From Bacteroidota bacterium (GTDB lineage: Bacteria; Bacteroidota; Ignavibacteria; Ignavibacteriales; Ignavibacteriaceae): a stretch of DNA of 34,165 nucleotides. The stretch is taken from NCBI GenBank assembly GCA_022562275.1, contig JADFPP010000030.1:1-34165 (forward strand). The letters are read 5' to 3'. Positions within the stretch are counted from its first letter, which is position 1; each line of letters starts with the position of its first letter. The position numbers and the translations under genes are program-made. The notes beneath the pieces are model-generated. The model searched no databases. It worked only from the letters and a program-made list of their open reading frames with translations, and had not been told where the DNA came from. Shown here in pieces: positions 18,301 to 26,481 of the stretch.

Positions 18301-18750
18301 TTATTTTGTAAGAATATAAATTGCTCTTGTCGTTGAATATTTATTTGTGATTGGAATTATTTTTAAGCTATTGATTCCTTTGATCATGCGGCGGTTGCAA
18401 TATTCTACTACCAATTCAATTTTTTTATTCTTCTTATTAGCATATTGATTGACATGTTCTATTCTTTTAACATCCAAATCAATCCCAACGTTTGATTTAA
18501 CTCCTTGTTCAGAATAATAAATTGTTTTGCCTCCCAATGAACATCCTGCATCTAAAATTATTTTATCTTTTAATTCAATTTGATCTTTAAAATAAGATAA
18601 GCTTGTTTTAGCCCATTGATACTGCGCATCAGCATACTCCATAGGGTCTTCCCTTCCGGGTCTTTCTACACTAGGGAAAAACCGATCTAAAAACAAACAT
18701 ACTTTGGAACTAAAACGAATATTATTTACACCTGATTTTATTTCACTCAT
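18301..18750 (-). pseudogene. Class I SAM methyltransferase with internal deletion
   Basis: A 149-residue frame. Residues 62-115 are the start of a SAM-dependent methyltransferase, with motif I ILDAGCSLGGKT (65-76) and the acidic ligand strand VGIDLD (88-93). After IELVV (about 115) the sequence jumps to what looks like the end of such a protein (CNRRMIKGINSLKIIP... ending TTRAIYILTK). The middle of the domain, with the post-II and IV motifs, is absent. Full-length relatives have about 240-280 residues, so roughly 100 residues seem to be missing without a frame shift. It is probably inactive, although expression as a small protein is possible. It lies within the polysaccharide operon, so the original job was likely methylation of a sugar. 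Confidence 0.6.
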
Positions 18751-18791
18751 AAAAAAAACAAACCATTTAAATTATTATTGAAATAATTGAT

Positions 18792-19979
18792 TCATTTATT
18801 TAATACATCATTATATACTTTTAATACTTCAGAAGCTGAATTCTCCCAGGTTAATTGTTTTATTGACTGGTAACCAGCATTTCCTAATTTTATTCTTAAC
18901 TCTTTCGACTTAATTAATAAACTCAATTTTTCAACTATACTACCGACATCTTTCGATTTTACAAGCAACCCATTAACACCATCCTTAACTTCATCCGTTA
19001 TACCTTCACCAAAAGTTCCGATAACTGGCTTTTTGAAAGACATTGCTTCCAGATAAACAACCCCAAAAGCTTCGTCCCAACTGGGAAGTATAAAAATATC
19101 ACACCCATTCATAAGCTGCATCATTTTATCATGAGATATAGTACCGGTAAACTTAACTCGTTCTGATATTCCTAAAGAATCAGATAAGTTCTTCATTTCA
19201 GCAAGCTGCGGACCACCACCGGCGATAGTTAACTTGATATCAGGAAATTCGTTATAAAGCTGTTTAAAAGCTTTTAGCAGGTACGAACACCCTTTCCTTT
19301 TGTAAAGAGATGCCGCAAATAAAATATGCAAATTATTATCATCGGAAAAAACATCATTGTTTTCCAAAGATGATTTTTTAACAGGGTTAAATCCGTTAAA
19401 AATTTTATAGACGGTTTTAACATTATTGGTAATATTTCTTATCTTTTTAATGACTACGGATGAAACGCCTATAACAGCTTGTGCATTTTCCAATGCTACA
19501 ATCGAATTTTTGTAACGTTTCGGATATTTCTCAAATTTATAAATCGTTTCGCCGTGTACAGTTACTACATAAGGTATTTTAAAGTATTTGGACAATAACA
19601 AAGCAGAATGATCATTAGGAATTGTACCGTGGGCATGTATAATATCGAACTTTTTCTCTTTATGCAGCATTTTAACAATACTTTTAAGGAAGAAAAAATA
19701 TGGATAACTCCAATAACTTTTAAATAATCCATTAGGTATAGCTATATATTTTGGATGATATACAGGTACATCATAAAGGATTTCAAATTTCGGAACTTTG
19801 GAATACAATTTCCATTTATCGGAAAGAAAGGTCATTCCACCAAAAGTTAAAGGGATGGGAGCGAAAACCACCACCTCAACACCATTATTAATTAATGCTT
19901 TTACCTGCTCGCGTACAAAAACACCAGATAAAAAAATCCGGGAATTTGGATACATTGTAGAAAGGATTAATATTCTCAT
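18792..19979 (-). CDS. Glycosyltransferase family 4
   Basis: A GT4 enzyme of 395 residues when started at the ATG at 19979, which begins MRILILSTMYPNSRI, the usual GT4 first strand. That ATG overlaps the stop of the O-antigen ligase gene as ATGA, so translation is coupled; an upstream ATG at 20039 would add 20 unrelated residues and is rejected. The N-domain has FDIIHAHGTIPN; the C-domain has LFAASLYKRKGCSYLL, a GGGPQL loop, and the EX7E motif within DEAFGVVYLEAM. It probably adds one sugar to the lipid-linked repeat at the inner face of the membrane. Donor and linkage are unknown. Confidence 0.9.
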   Translation of the reverse strand: MRILILSTMYPNSRIFLSGVFVREQVKALINNGVEVVVFAPIPLTFGGMTFLSDKWKLYSKVPKFEILYDVPVYHPKYIAIPNGLFKSYWSYPYFFFLKSIVKMLHKEKKFDIIHAHGTIPNDHSALLLSKYFKIPYVVTVHGETIYKFEKYPKRYKNSIVALENAQAVIGVSSVVIKKIRNITNNVKTVYKIFNGFNPVKKSSLENNDVFSDDNNLHILFAASLYKRKGCSYLLKAFKQLYNEFPDIKLTIAGGGPQLAEMKNLSDSLGISERVKFTGTISHDKMMQLMNGCDIFILPSWDEAFGVVYLEAMSFKKPVIGTFGEGITDEVKDGVNGLLVKSKDVGSIVEKLSLLIKSKELRIKLGNAGYQSIKQLTWENSASEVLKVYNDVLNK

Positions 19980-21388
19980 GTGGAATTGATATCTATAAAA
20001 TTTTTCTCTACTGAATAAATTATTGCAAAAATTAACCAAATAAGATTAAAGTGGGGGAATAAAGAACCATAAAACAAAAAATCAATATTTAATGCAACAA
20101 ACGTTGCGAAACAACTGACGAGAATAGATATTAAAAATGGGTCCCGAACTTTACGAATAAAACTGATATTGTCTTTGAACACTCTTTTAAACCAAAGAAA
20201 TACAATGCTAACCCCAATCAATCCCGTTTCGGCAAGTAATGTAATAAACAATGTATGTGATTCTTTCATATGAAGAAGAACCCGGGGAGTTTCAGGATGA
20301 ATGTAGTAGTCATAAAGAACCGGAAAACCCCGATAACCAATTCCAAAGATAGGATTATCTAGAAACATCCAAATTCCACTAACAGCCATAAATACACGAG
20401 TCCGAATGGAAACATCACTCATAATTTCAAATATCGATTCGAATCGAGAAGTTATAAACTCTCCATAAGGAGTATATATAAGAAATGCCCCAAAAATTAT
20501 AATGCTAACAATCAATGTATAAAGTATATATTTTTTATTCTTTTGGAATAATACTAATACAATAATCCCGGCAATTAATGATACCCAACCACTTCGTGAA
20601 AATGTGGCAATTATTCCGGCGATAGATGGAATGAGTGAAATTACCAACAGAATTTTTAAAACCAACTTTTCGCGGGAATAGATAATAACTCCCAACGTAA
20701 ATAAAATTCCAACGAACATAAATGTAGCTGCTACATTAGGATCATCAAAAGTTGCTGAAACTCTCCAAATTTTTTCCCCTGTAGAAGTCTCGGTAGAATA
20801 ACGACCAAAGTATAAAATATTTTGAAAGAGCAATTGATATAACGCAAGCATCGAAAGGAAAAGATTTGAACCAATAAATGAATAAATAATTATCTTATAG
20901 TGTTTTATGCTTTTTATCACATTTAATAAAACCAGAAAAAATAAAAATAAAGCTAAAGTTGTTGCTAAATATTGTAAACCACTTTCAACATTGGGCGAAA
21001 AGATCAAAGTAAAGAATGAAAAACTAATGTAGAAAAAAACATATTTGTTAATAGGTGTTTTAATAATTACAGTAAACTTGTGCTTATATAAAACTGCGAT
21101 AAGAAGAGAGAGAATAGATAAAAACCAGGCTATATGAAAAACTGTTATTCCATTTATCACTCTGCCCCATTGATCCAGTGCTGTGGAAGCAATTAGAATT
21201 ATTACCCATAAATATAATGAAGTGATAAAAAATTTATAAAAAAAATAAACTAGAAATATAGAACAGATTGATAATATCAGAAATATAGGATTAGTATAAA
21301 ATAATGCTAACAAAAAAGATTCAGTTAATAATAAATATCCCAGAAATGCTATCCATTTATTGTCAAATGAATCTCGAACAGAATTCAT
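19976..21388 (-). CDS. O-antigen ligase / polymerase family membrane protein
   Basis: A 470-residue integral membrane protein with about 11-12 hydrophobic helices and one larger loop. The loop and next helix carry HMKESHTLFITLLAETGL, the signature of the Wzy_C/WaaL family (PF04932), in which the His and the LLAETGL motif are typical. Such proteins either ligate the lipid-linked glycan to lipid A-core or polymerise repeat units; sequence cannot tell which. In this operon it is the only candidate polymerase or ligase. The ribosome binding site is AGAGGAT just before the ATG. It starts 3 nt after the flippase and overlaps the next GT4 gene by 4 nt. Confidence 0.85.
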   Translation of the reverse strand: MNSVRDSFDNKWIAFLGYLLLTESFLLALFYTNPIFLILSICSIFLVYFFYKFFITSLYLWVIILIASTALDQWGRVINGITVFHIAWFLSILSLLIAVLYKHKFTVIIKTPINKYVFFYISFSFFTLIFSPNVESGLQYLATTLALFLFFLVLLNVIKSIKHYKIIIYSFIGSNLFLSMLALYQLLFQNILYFGRYSTETSTGEKIWRVSATFDDPNVAATFMFVGILFTLGVIIYSREKLVLKILLVISLIPSIAGIIATFSRSGWVSLIAGIIVLVLFQKNKKYILYTLIVSIIIFGAFLIYTPYGEFITSRFESIFEIMSDVSIRTRVFMAVSGIWMFLDNPIFGIGYRGFPVLYDYYIHPETPRVLLHMKESHTLFITLLAETGLIGVSIVFLWFKRVFKDNISFIRKVRDPFLISILVSCFATFVALNIDFLFYGSLFPHFNLIWLIFAIIYSVEKNFIDINST

Positions 21389-21391
21389 TCT

Positions 21392-22693
21392 CTATCCTCT
21401 AAACATTTTTCTGAATAAGGTTAACAGATAGGAAAAATCATTTCTCTTCACGAATATTATTTCACTATATCTAATACCGCTTATTTTGTGGAAATATACT
21501 AATAATACAAGTGTCCAGATAAAATAAGTAGTAGAACTTATGGTTGCAGCAGCATAAACACCATATTCAGGAATAAAAAAAATATTTAATCCTATATTCA
21601 AAAATCCGATTATACAATTTAATAATAAAACTATATTTGGATATTCTTTGCCAATAAAATAAGAATATATGATTGATCCCGGTCCAAAAAACAAAAGCGC
21701 AGGCATTAAATAAGTTAATATTTTAAAAGATTCGGAAAAATCTTCTTTAAACAGAAAAACTAAGATATTAAATCCAAAAATTGATAAAAATAAAACAGCT
21801 GCTATGTTTATTATGAATGTAACTCTCACAAGTCTTGCTGTATTGAGTCGTGATACTTTTTCATCATCAACAACTGTTTTTGAAATTAACAAAGGACCTG
21901 CAATATTAGGAAATTTTTGCAGTATGTCGAAAAACAATCTAGCAATATTATACAAACCAGCTTGAGCAGATCCCGCGAAAAAATTAATCAGAAATATATC
22001 TCCTCTGACAGTTAAGAAAAATGAAGCAGCTGAAATAGTTGAACGGGTAAATATCCGAGTAGTACTTACTTTAGTTCCATTTTTTCTATAATCCCGACTA
22101 AAGATATTTCCAATTTCTTTTTTAATCAACACCAAGCTATACAATGAAACAATTAAGGAGGATATTAATAGGGTTATCAGAATCTCAATTAACTTAAAAT
22201 CAAAGAAATAAATTCCAGCAACATTACAAGAAAAGATCATCAATGCAGAAACAACAGGTAATTTGTTAAAATTTTTGATGCTTTGCACACCAAGGAATGC
22301 AGCTTGAATAGACTGCCAAAAAATAATATTAATTGCAGTAATAAAAGTAATTATTAACATCAATCCGGTAATATTCGGTAATAACTGCTGCCAAAAAGCT
22401 CTAAACAAATAGAGCAGAATGAAAATCACCAATAAACCTAAACAGTATATTGATGTTTTATATAGTAAAATTCTGATATTCTCCTTAGATTTTGCTGACA
22501 ACAGAGTGTTACTTTTTCTAATACCTTCACCAAGTAAAAAAGTAAATAGCAAAACCATAGTAATTAATATTGCATATTTCCCTCTGCCTTCTGGTCCTAA
22601 CTGTCTTGTAATAATAATATTATTTAAAAAAGCTACAATAGTTATAACCAGGGTAGAAATAAAACCTAAAGAAAAGCCCTTCGAAAAATTCAT
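21392..22693 (-). CDS. Polysaccharide flippase of the cluster (Wzx-like)
   Basis: A 433-residue membrane protein with about 12 hydrophobic segments. The N-terminal region, with NNIIITRQLGPEGRGKYA, is the conserved Wzx/RfbX start (ARxLGPxxyGxy-like). It would flip the undecaprenyl-linked repeat unit from cytoplasm to periplasm. It is 12 nt downstream of the chain-length gene and 3 nt upstream of the ligase/polymerase gene, the usual Wzz-Wzx-Wzy trio. It shares little visible sequence with the second flippase at 8410, so the two are likely not recent duplicates. Confidence 0.88.
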   Translation of the reverse strand: MNFSKGFSLGFISTLVITIVAFLNNIIITRQLGPEGRGKYAILITMVLLFTFLLGEGIRKSNTLLSAKSKENIRILLYKTSIYCLGLLVIFILLYLFRAFWQQLLPNITGLMLIITFITAINIIFWQSIQAAFLGVQSIKNFNKLPVVSALMIFSCNVAGIYFFDFKLIEILITLLISSLIVSLYSLVLIKKEIGNIFSRDYRKNGTKVSTTRIFTRSTISAASFFLTVRGDIFLINFFAGSAQAGLYNIARLFFDILQKFPNIAGPLLISKTVVDDEKVSRLNTARLVRVTFIINIAAVLFLSIFGFNILVFLFKEDFSESFKILTYLMPALLFFGPGSIIYSYFIGKEYPNIVLLLNCIIGFLNIGLNIFFIPEYGVYAAATISSTTYFIWTLVLLVYFHKISGIRYSEIIFVKRNDFSYLLTLFRKMFRG

Positions 22694-22705
22694 TATTTAA
22701 TTTTA

Positions 22706-23899
22706 TTATTTACGGAATGGTCTAAACCATTTTGATTTTATTTGAATTAGTGCCTTATACTGCTCAGTATCATTTTCTTTAAGCCATTTTATATGTTCAA
22801 TAAATAGTACTAAAAGAAAAGATAGAACAAAAGCAACAACAACAAAACCAATAACAATAAAGGAACGTTTAGGTCTAGATTTATAATCAGGCGGAACCGC
22901 TGGATCAATAATTTGAAGGAATGGTTTATCTTTCATTACTTGTAATTTAGCTTGCTCGTATTCCGGTAGTAAAAACTCTTGTAATTTCCCCTGTAGTAAC
23001 AGGTTAGTAAATAACTCTTTATATTTTCGTCCCAATTCAGGAAATTTATTAAATGGCAGGAATAGTGTTTTGAATGGCTCCTTTAATTTTTCACCTTCCG
23101 AAAATTTCAGCTTATTTAACTGGTCTTCTAAACTTTTTGTCTCTGCTTGAACTATTTTATATAGAGGATAATCTTTTCCTACTTTTGATTCTAAAGCATT
23201 CAGTCCTGCTTTTTTAATTACTATTTGAGCTTCAATTTCAGTCGTTGCATTTATTATTGCCTTTGTTTGTTCTGTGAATTCAATCACCCCATATTTTTTC
23301 TGAAACTCTTCCATTTCGCGTGATAAGCTATCTATATCTCTTAAATTTTGAAAATATCTTTTCCTGATATATTGCTCAGTTTCCTTTGCCCTTTGTACTT
23401 TTAATTTTGTATTAATTTCACCTAAACGTTTTACAATGTAATTAACAATTTCAGCCACCTTTACCGAATCCGGATATTCATAAGAAACTGATATCATATT
23501 TTCTTCAGTCAATTGTACATCATAATCGGAATAAAAATCACGCAGCGTTTCAAACATAGTTTCACGCTTATATAAATCTTTTAAGTTATATTTTTCTATA
23601 ACATCATACGCCATAGATCTGCTTTTGAATATAGCAACATAAGTCAATTCATTCTGACCACCGCCTGGTCCTAAAAATGATACTGGCAAAGAGCTCAATA
23701 TAGAACTTAATCCGGACCCGGAATTTTGGTCTTCAAAGTTTAATATAATTGAAGTGGCTTTATACCAATTTGGCATTTGCAAGCTGATAATAACCGAAGC
23801 TGCCGTAGCTATTACAATGTTTGAAAAGAATAGTTTGCGCCATTTGGTAATTAACTTTAGAAATCCAAGAAATGTATATTCTTTTTTACTATCTGTCAT
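22706..23899 (-). CDS. Chain-length determinant protein (Wzz-like polysaccharide co-polymerase)
   Basis: A 397-residue inner-membrane protein with one helix near residues 24-48 and another near 350-370, enclosing a periplasmic region with long coiled-coil stretches (about 150-260). This is the Wzz/PCP architecture. A proline-rich segment DPAVPPDYKSRPKR precedes the second helix, as in Wzz and Wzc proteins. There is no C-terminal tyrosine kinase domain, so this is the PCP-1 type or a kinase-less PCP-2. It is the first gene of the minus-strand polysaccharide operon. The upstream gap (23900-24338) shows no clear minus-strand promoter by eye. Confidence 0.88.
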   Translation of the reverse strand: MTDSKKEYTFLGFLKLITKWRKLFFSNIVIATAASVIISLQMPNWYKATSIILNFEDQNSGSGLSSILSSLPVSFLGPGGGQNELTYVAIFKSRSMAYDVIEKYNLKDLYKRETMFETLRDFYSDYDVQLTEENMISVSYEYPDSVKVAEIVNYIVKRLGEINTKLKVQRAKETEQYIRKRYFQNLRDIDSLSREMEEFQKKYGVIEFTEQTKAIINATTEIEAQIVIKKAGLNALESKVGKDYPLYKIVQAETKSLEDQLNKLKFSEGEKLKEPFKTLFLPFNKFPELGRKYKELFTNLLLQGKLQEFLLPEYEQAKLQVMKDKPFLQIIDPAVPPDYKSRPKRSFIVIGFVVVAFVLSFLLVLFIEHIKWLKENDTEQYKALIQIKSKWFRPFRK

Positions 23900-24082
23900 T
23901 TGGCTTTATAAAATTTAATTTCTTGATAAAAAAATATTTAAAAATAAATTTACTAAACTATTTCTGCTCTCTGCAACTCAATTTCAACTCATTAACCATA
24001 ATTGGCGTCTAAAAAATATCTTAAAAAATCAGGGAACCTTTTGTGAGCTTATACATCTAAAATAAAAAAACCGGATAAAGGA

Positions 24083-24113
24083 TTTGACTTTAATTCATTT
24101 TTTTTTATTTTTG
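24083..24113 (+). promoter_or_regulatory. Bacteroidota-type promoter (TTTG-N19-TAnnTTTG)
   Basis: TTTG (24083-24086), a 19-bp spacer, and TATTTTTG (24106-24113) match the published Bacteroides housekeeping promoter pattern exactly. It faces the small gene at 24339 and would start a leader of about 220 nt. The poly-T context makes a chance match possible. Confidence 0.45.
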
Positions 24114-24147
24114 TATTAAATTAAACCAAGAAAGGGATTATTTTATA

Positions 24148-24248
24148 GCCGATTTGTTACTGTAATAATACAATTTATATTAGTTTATTACCAGAGTAGC
24201 AAATTAACGCCGATTTAGGGTTATTCTCTGGTCGGTATTTTTTTTATA
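24148..24248 (+). promoter_or_regulatory. Candidate structured leader or attenuator
   Basis: ACCAGAG (24190-24196) pairs with CTCTGGT (24225-24231). The loop contains GCCGA, which can pair with TCGGT just 3' of the stem (pseudoknot-like), and an upstream GCCGA (24149-24153) could pair with the same TCGGT. Eight T residues follow. This may be a terminator or attenuator in the leader of the gene at 24339. It matches no riboswitch class I recognise. The rest of the 439-nt gap from 23900 is AT-rich and featureless by eye. Confidence 0.35.
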
Positions 24249-24338
24249 ATTTTGAAAAATCGCTGAGGTATTTTACTAGTAATATTTGATACTTATAACC
24301 AGGAACAGACATCCATTAACAAAAAAAGGAAACGGAAA

Positions 24339-24587
24339 ATGAAAGAGATAATAGCAAAAATCGATAACCCCCTCTCCGATCTTATAAGTGACGAGATTTA
24401 CGATTTGTTGGATACTCACGGATTAATTGATGAAAAAGCTGTTAGGGATTATCAAATCCGTAAAAAGTTCAAACAATTAAGAGCCGGTAAAATTAGTGCC
24501 GGTGATGCGATTGATACTATCAGGGAGGACTATCCTTACCTGCAGTTTGATACTATCAGAAAAATCGTTTACCAAATAAGTAAATAA
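24339..24587 (+). CDS. Small protein of unknown function, 82 aa
   Basis: A mostly charged, helix-prone protein with no signal peptide, membrane segment or cysteine. It begins KEIIAKIDNPLSDLISDEIY and ends RKIVYQISK. The pattern of short helices separated by Gly/Pro/Asn could fit a small DNA- or protein-binding domain, but I do not recognise a family. Its upstream region carries a Bacteroidota-type promoter match and a structured leader, and AAAGGAAACGGAAA just before the ATG contains an AAAGGA ribosome binding site. The sRNA locus follows only 43 nt after its stop. The good ribosome site, spacing and ordinary composition support a real gene. Confidence 0.6.
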   Translation: MKEIIAKIDNPLSDLISDEIYDLLDTHGLIDEKAVRDYQIRKKFKQLRAGKISAGDAIDTIREDYPYLQFDTIRKIVYQISK

Positions 24588-24595
24588 TATTTTAC

Positions 24596-24624
24596 TTGAC
24601 ATATAATGCATATCATATTATATT
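24596..24624 (+). promoter_or_regulatory. Consensus sigma70-type promoter of the candidate sRNA
   Basis: TTGACA (24596-24601), a 17-bp spacer and TATATT (24619-24624). The predicted start is near 24631, exactly where a long hairpin begins. It starts 9 nt after the stop of the small gene at 24339. Confidence 0.65.
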
Positions 24625-24630
24625 ACTCAT

Positions 24631-24714
24631 GACTCTTTCAAAGGGTTCTCCCCTGCCCTTTGAAACAAAAGAGTCGGGCCCAGTGGTACCCCAATCGCTG
24701 GGCTTTTATTTTTT
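24631..24714 (+). ncRNA. Candidate small RNA or attenuator leader (two hairpins)
   Basis: Hairpin 1: GACTCTTT-CAAAGGG (24631-24645) pairs with CCCTTTG (24656-24662) and AAAGAGTC (24668-24675), 15 bp with a 5-nt bulge; its apical loop is TTCTCCCCTG (24646-24655). Hairpin 2: GCCCAG-TGG (24678-24686) pairs with CCA (24691-24693) and CTGGGC (24698-24703), followed by TTTTATTTTTT, a standard intrinsic terminator. With the promoter just upstream this is a complete transcription unit of about 80 nt. The C-rich loop could bind Shine-Dalgarno-like GGGGAGA sequences, as C-rich loops of known sRNAs do. It is not 6S, 4.5S, tmRNA, RNase P or tRNA. It could instead be an attenuator for the genes from 24733. 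Confidence 0.6.
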
Positions 24715-24732
24715 ATTATACTTTGAGTTGTA

Positions 24733-25035
24733 ATGGCAAAGAAAGTTACAAAGAAAAGCTTTCGTAAAACGAAAAAAACTGCAGCACCTGTTTCACCTTT
24801 CAGTATTTATTGGTCGAAACAAAATTATTATTTACTTTTTCTTGGTTTTGCTGTTATCATTTTAGGTTTTTATCTTATGTCAATTGATCCGTGGGATAGT
24901 TTTTCGTCTTTAGTAATCTCACCAATATTTTTAATGCTTGGATATATATTAATATTTCCCGCATCAATTTTTTTCCGCAGGAAGAATAAAAAAGAAAATA
25001 GTAAGGATACTAATATTGACCCTGGCAAAAGTTAA
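24733..25035 (+). CDS. DUF3098-like small membrane protein
   Basis: A 100-residue protein with a lysine-rich start (MAKKVTKKSFRKTKK), two membrane helices (about 32-48 and 57-80) and a charged tail. The pattern SKQNYYLLFLGFAVIILGF, then MSIDPWD, then a second helix with LMLGY, fits DUF3098, a family common next to housekeeping genes in Bacteroidota and relatives. The function is unknown. It begins 19 nt after the sRNA terminator, so it depends either on read-through or on its own promoter, which I do not see clearly. Its last codons overlap the start of the EutN-like gene by 20 nt. Confidence 0.7.
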   Translation: MAKKVTKKSFRKTKKTAAPVSPFSIYWSKQNYYLLFLGFAVIILGFYLMSIDPWDSFSSLVISPIFLMLGYILIFPASIFFRRKNKKENSKDTNIDPGKS

Positions 25036-25288
25036 AGGCAACGTTGTTTCCACTCAGAAAAATTCCAACCTCAAAGGGCAAAAGCTTTTAATTGTTCACC
25101 CAATCGATCTAGAAAATAAATACATAGGTAAAAAAGATGTTGTTGCCCTTGATTTTGTTGATGCAGGAATAGGTGATATTGTCTTATTGGTACAGGAGGG
25201 TAAAGCTGTGGAGCAAATTCTTGGGCACCGGAAAGCACCGGTTCATTCCATTATAGTTGCAATTGTAGATTCTATAGATGTAAATTAA
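25016..25288 (+). CDS. EutN/CcmL family microcompartment vertex protein
   Basis: A 90-residue protein matching the pentameric vertex (BMC-P) family: AKVKGNVVSTQKNSNLKGQKLLIVHPID at the start and DAGIGDIVLLVQEGKAVEQI in the middle are the family's landmarks, ending in VAIVDSIDVN. Vertex proteins cap the corners of bacterial microcompartment shells. The frame has no ATG; the TTG at 25016 is preceded by AAGGA with an 8-nt spacer, so this start is supported, and it overlaps the DUF3098-like gene. No shell hexamer (BMC-H/T) or cargo enzyme lies nearby, so it may belong to a compartment encoded elsewhere, or have a solo role. Both quoted stretches are contiguous but split here: AKVKGNVVSTQ opens the protein. 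Confidence 0.85.
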   Translation: MTLAKVKGNVVSTQKNSNLKGQKLLIVHPIDLENKYIGKKDVVALDFVDAGIGDIVLLVQEGKAVEQILGHRKAPVHSIIVAIVDSIDVN

Positions 25289-25318
25289 AAACAAAATTTA
25301 CATTCATCTTTTGTAATT

Positions 25319-26440
25319 ATGTCTAAGTTAAATTTAGAACAGCTTGTAAATCTTTATTCTCTTCTATCGATAGAAGGAATTGGACCCGGTAAAATTCGGA
25401 GCTTGTTGGCTAAGTTCAAATCGACCGAAAAAATTCTTTCTTCAGATTATAAATCTTTACTGGAAGCGGAAGGAATTAATTATAATCTTGCAGGCAGAAT
25501 ACAAGGTGCAGCCAAAAACCGAAAGCGAATTAAAATATGGGTTGAAGAACAATTAGATGACCTTCAAAAATTGAATGCTGAAATAATAACAATATGGGAT
25601 GAGAGTTATCCCCGGCTTCTAAAAAAAATTTATGATCCGCCTCTCGTGCTTTATATCATAGGCAGTCTTACAGATTTCGATGAATATTCAATTGCGATTG
25701 TGGGAACAAGACAGCCGACAAATTATGGCAGAGTTCAGACAGAAAGAATTTCCGGTGATCTTGCAGAGCAGAATATTACAATTGTAAGCGGGATGGCAAG
25801 AGGGATCGATTCAATCTCTCATTCTGCAGCCATAAGTAAAGGAGGGAGGACGATAGCCGTTATCGGCTCAGGATTGGATGTAATTTACCCGCCTGAAAAC
25901 AATAAATTATTTAAAATGATTTGTGAAAACGGAGCAGTGATAAGTGAGTTTGTATTGGGCACCAAACCTGATGCAATGAACTTTCCTAAAAGGAACAGGA
26001 TTATCTCCGGAATAAGTTTAGGTTGTATAATAATTGAAACCCGTGTGGACGGCGGTGCAATGCAGACAGCAAGATTTGCTCTCGATCAAAATAGAGAAGT
26101 TTTTGCCGTACCCGGCAATCTAGGTGTTAAGCAATCTGAAGGCACTAACAGGCTTATTCAGAAAGGTGAAGCAGAATTGATCAAATCTGCCGAGGATGTA
26201 CTGCTTGAACTCGAATTAAAATTGAAACCGGTTCTTGGAAAGAACATACCTAAACACCAGGAAGAGTTAAATCTTTTTGAAGAAAAAATTTATACCGCAT
26301 TAAATTCCGAAGCCCTGCTGATCGATAATATAGCTAAAGCAACAGATCTTTCTACATCCGATTGCCTGGTTCATTTGCTATCGCTTGAGTTTAAAGGATT
26401 AGTAAAACAGTTACCCGGCAAAATGTTTATGCTTATGTGA
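25319..26440 (+). CDS. dprA: DNA-processing protein DprA
   Basis: Binds incoming single-stranded DNA during natural transformation and loads RecA. It has 373 residues with the usual three parts: an N-terminal helix-hairpin-helix/SAM-like region (about 1-90), a Rossmann-fold DNA-binding core with GTRQPTNYGR, SGMARGIDS, GSGLDVIYPPEN and FPKRNRIISG, and a C-terminal winged-helix (about 315-373) with LIDNIAKATDLS. All core blocks appear intact. It starts 30 nt after the EutN-like gene. Its last 162 bp (26267-26428) are repeated at 28178-28339 with 11 differences, 9 of them synonymous. Other competence genes are not visible here. Confidence 0.96.
   Translation: MSKLNLEQLVNLYSLLSIEGIGPGKIRSLLAKFKSTEKILSSDYKSLLEAEGINYNLAGRIQGAAKNRKRIKIWVEEQLDDLQKLNAEIITIWDESYPRLLKKIYDPPLVLYIIGSLTDFDEYSIAIVGTRQPTNYGRVQTERISGDLAEQNITIVSGMARGIDSISHSAAISKGGRTIAVIGSGLDVIYPPENNKLFKMICENGAVISEFVLGTKPDAMNFPKRNRIISGISLGCIIIETRVDGGAMQTARFALDQNREVFAVPGNLGVKQSEGTNRLIQKGEAELIKSAEDVLLELELKLKPVLGKNIPKHQEELNLFEEKIYTALNSEALLIDNIAKATDLSTSDCLVHLLSLEFKGLVKQLPGKMFMLM
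26267..26428 (+). repeat. Left copy of the dprA 3'-end direct repeat
   Basis: This 162-bp stretch inside dprA is 93% identical to 28178-28339 in direct orientation (11 mismatches, no gaps). The two copies bracket the GT39-like gene. Confidence 0.9.
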
Positions 26441-26481
26441 GTTAGATTATCATTTAAATAGTTTGTTTTTTTTGAGATAGA

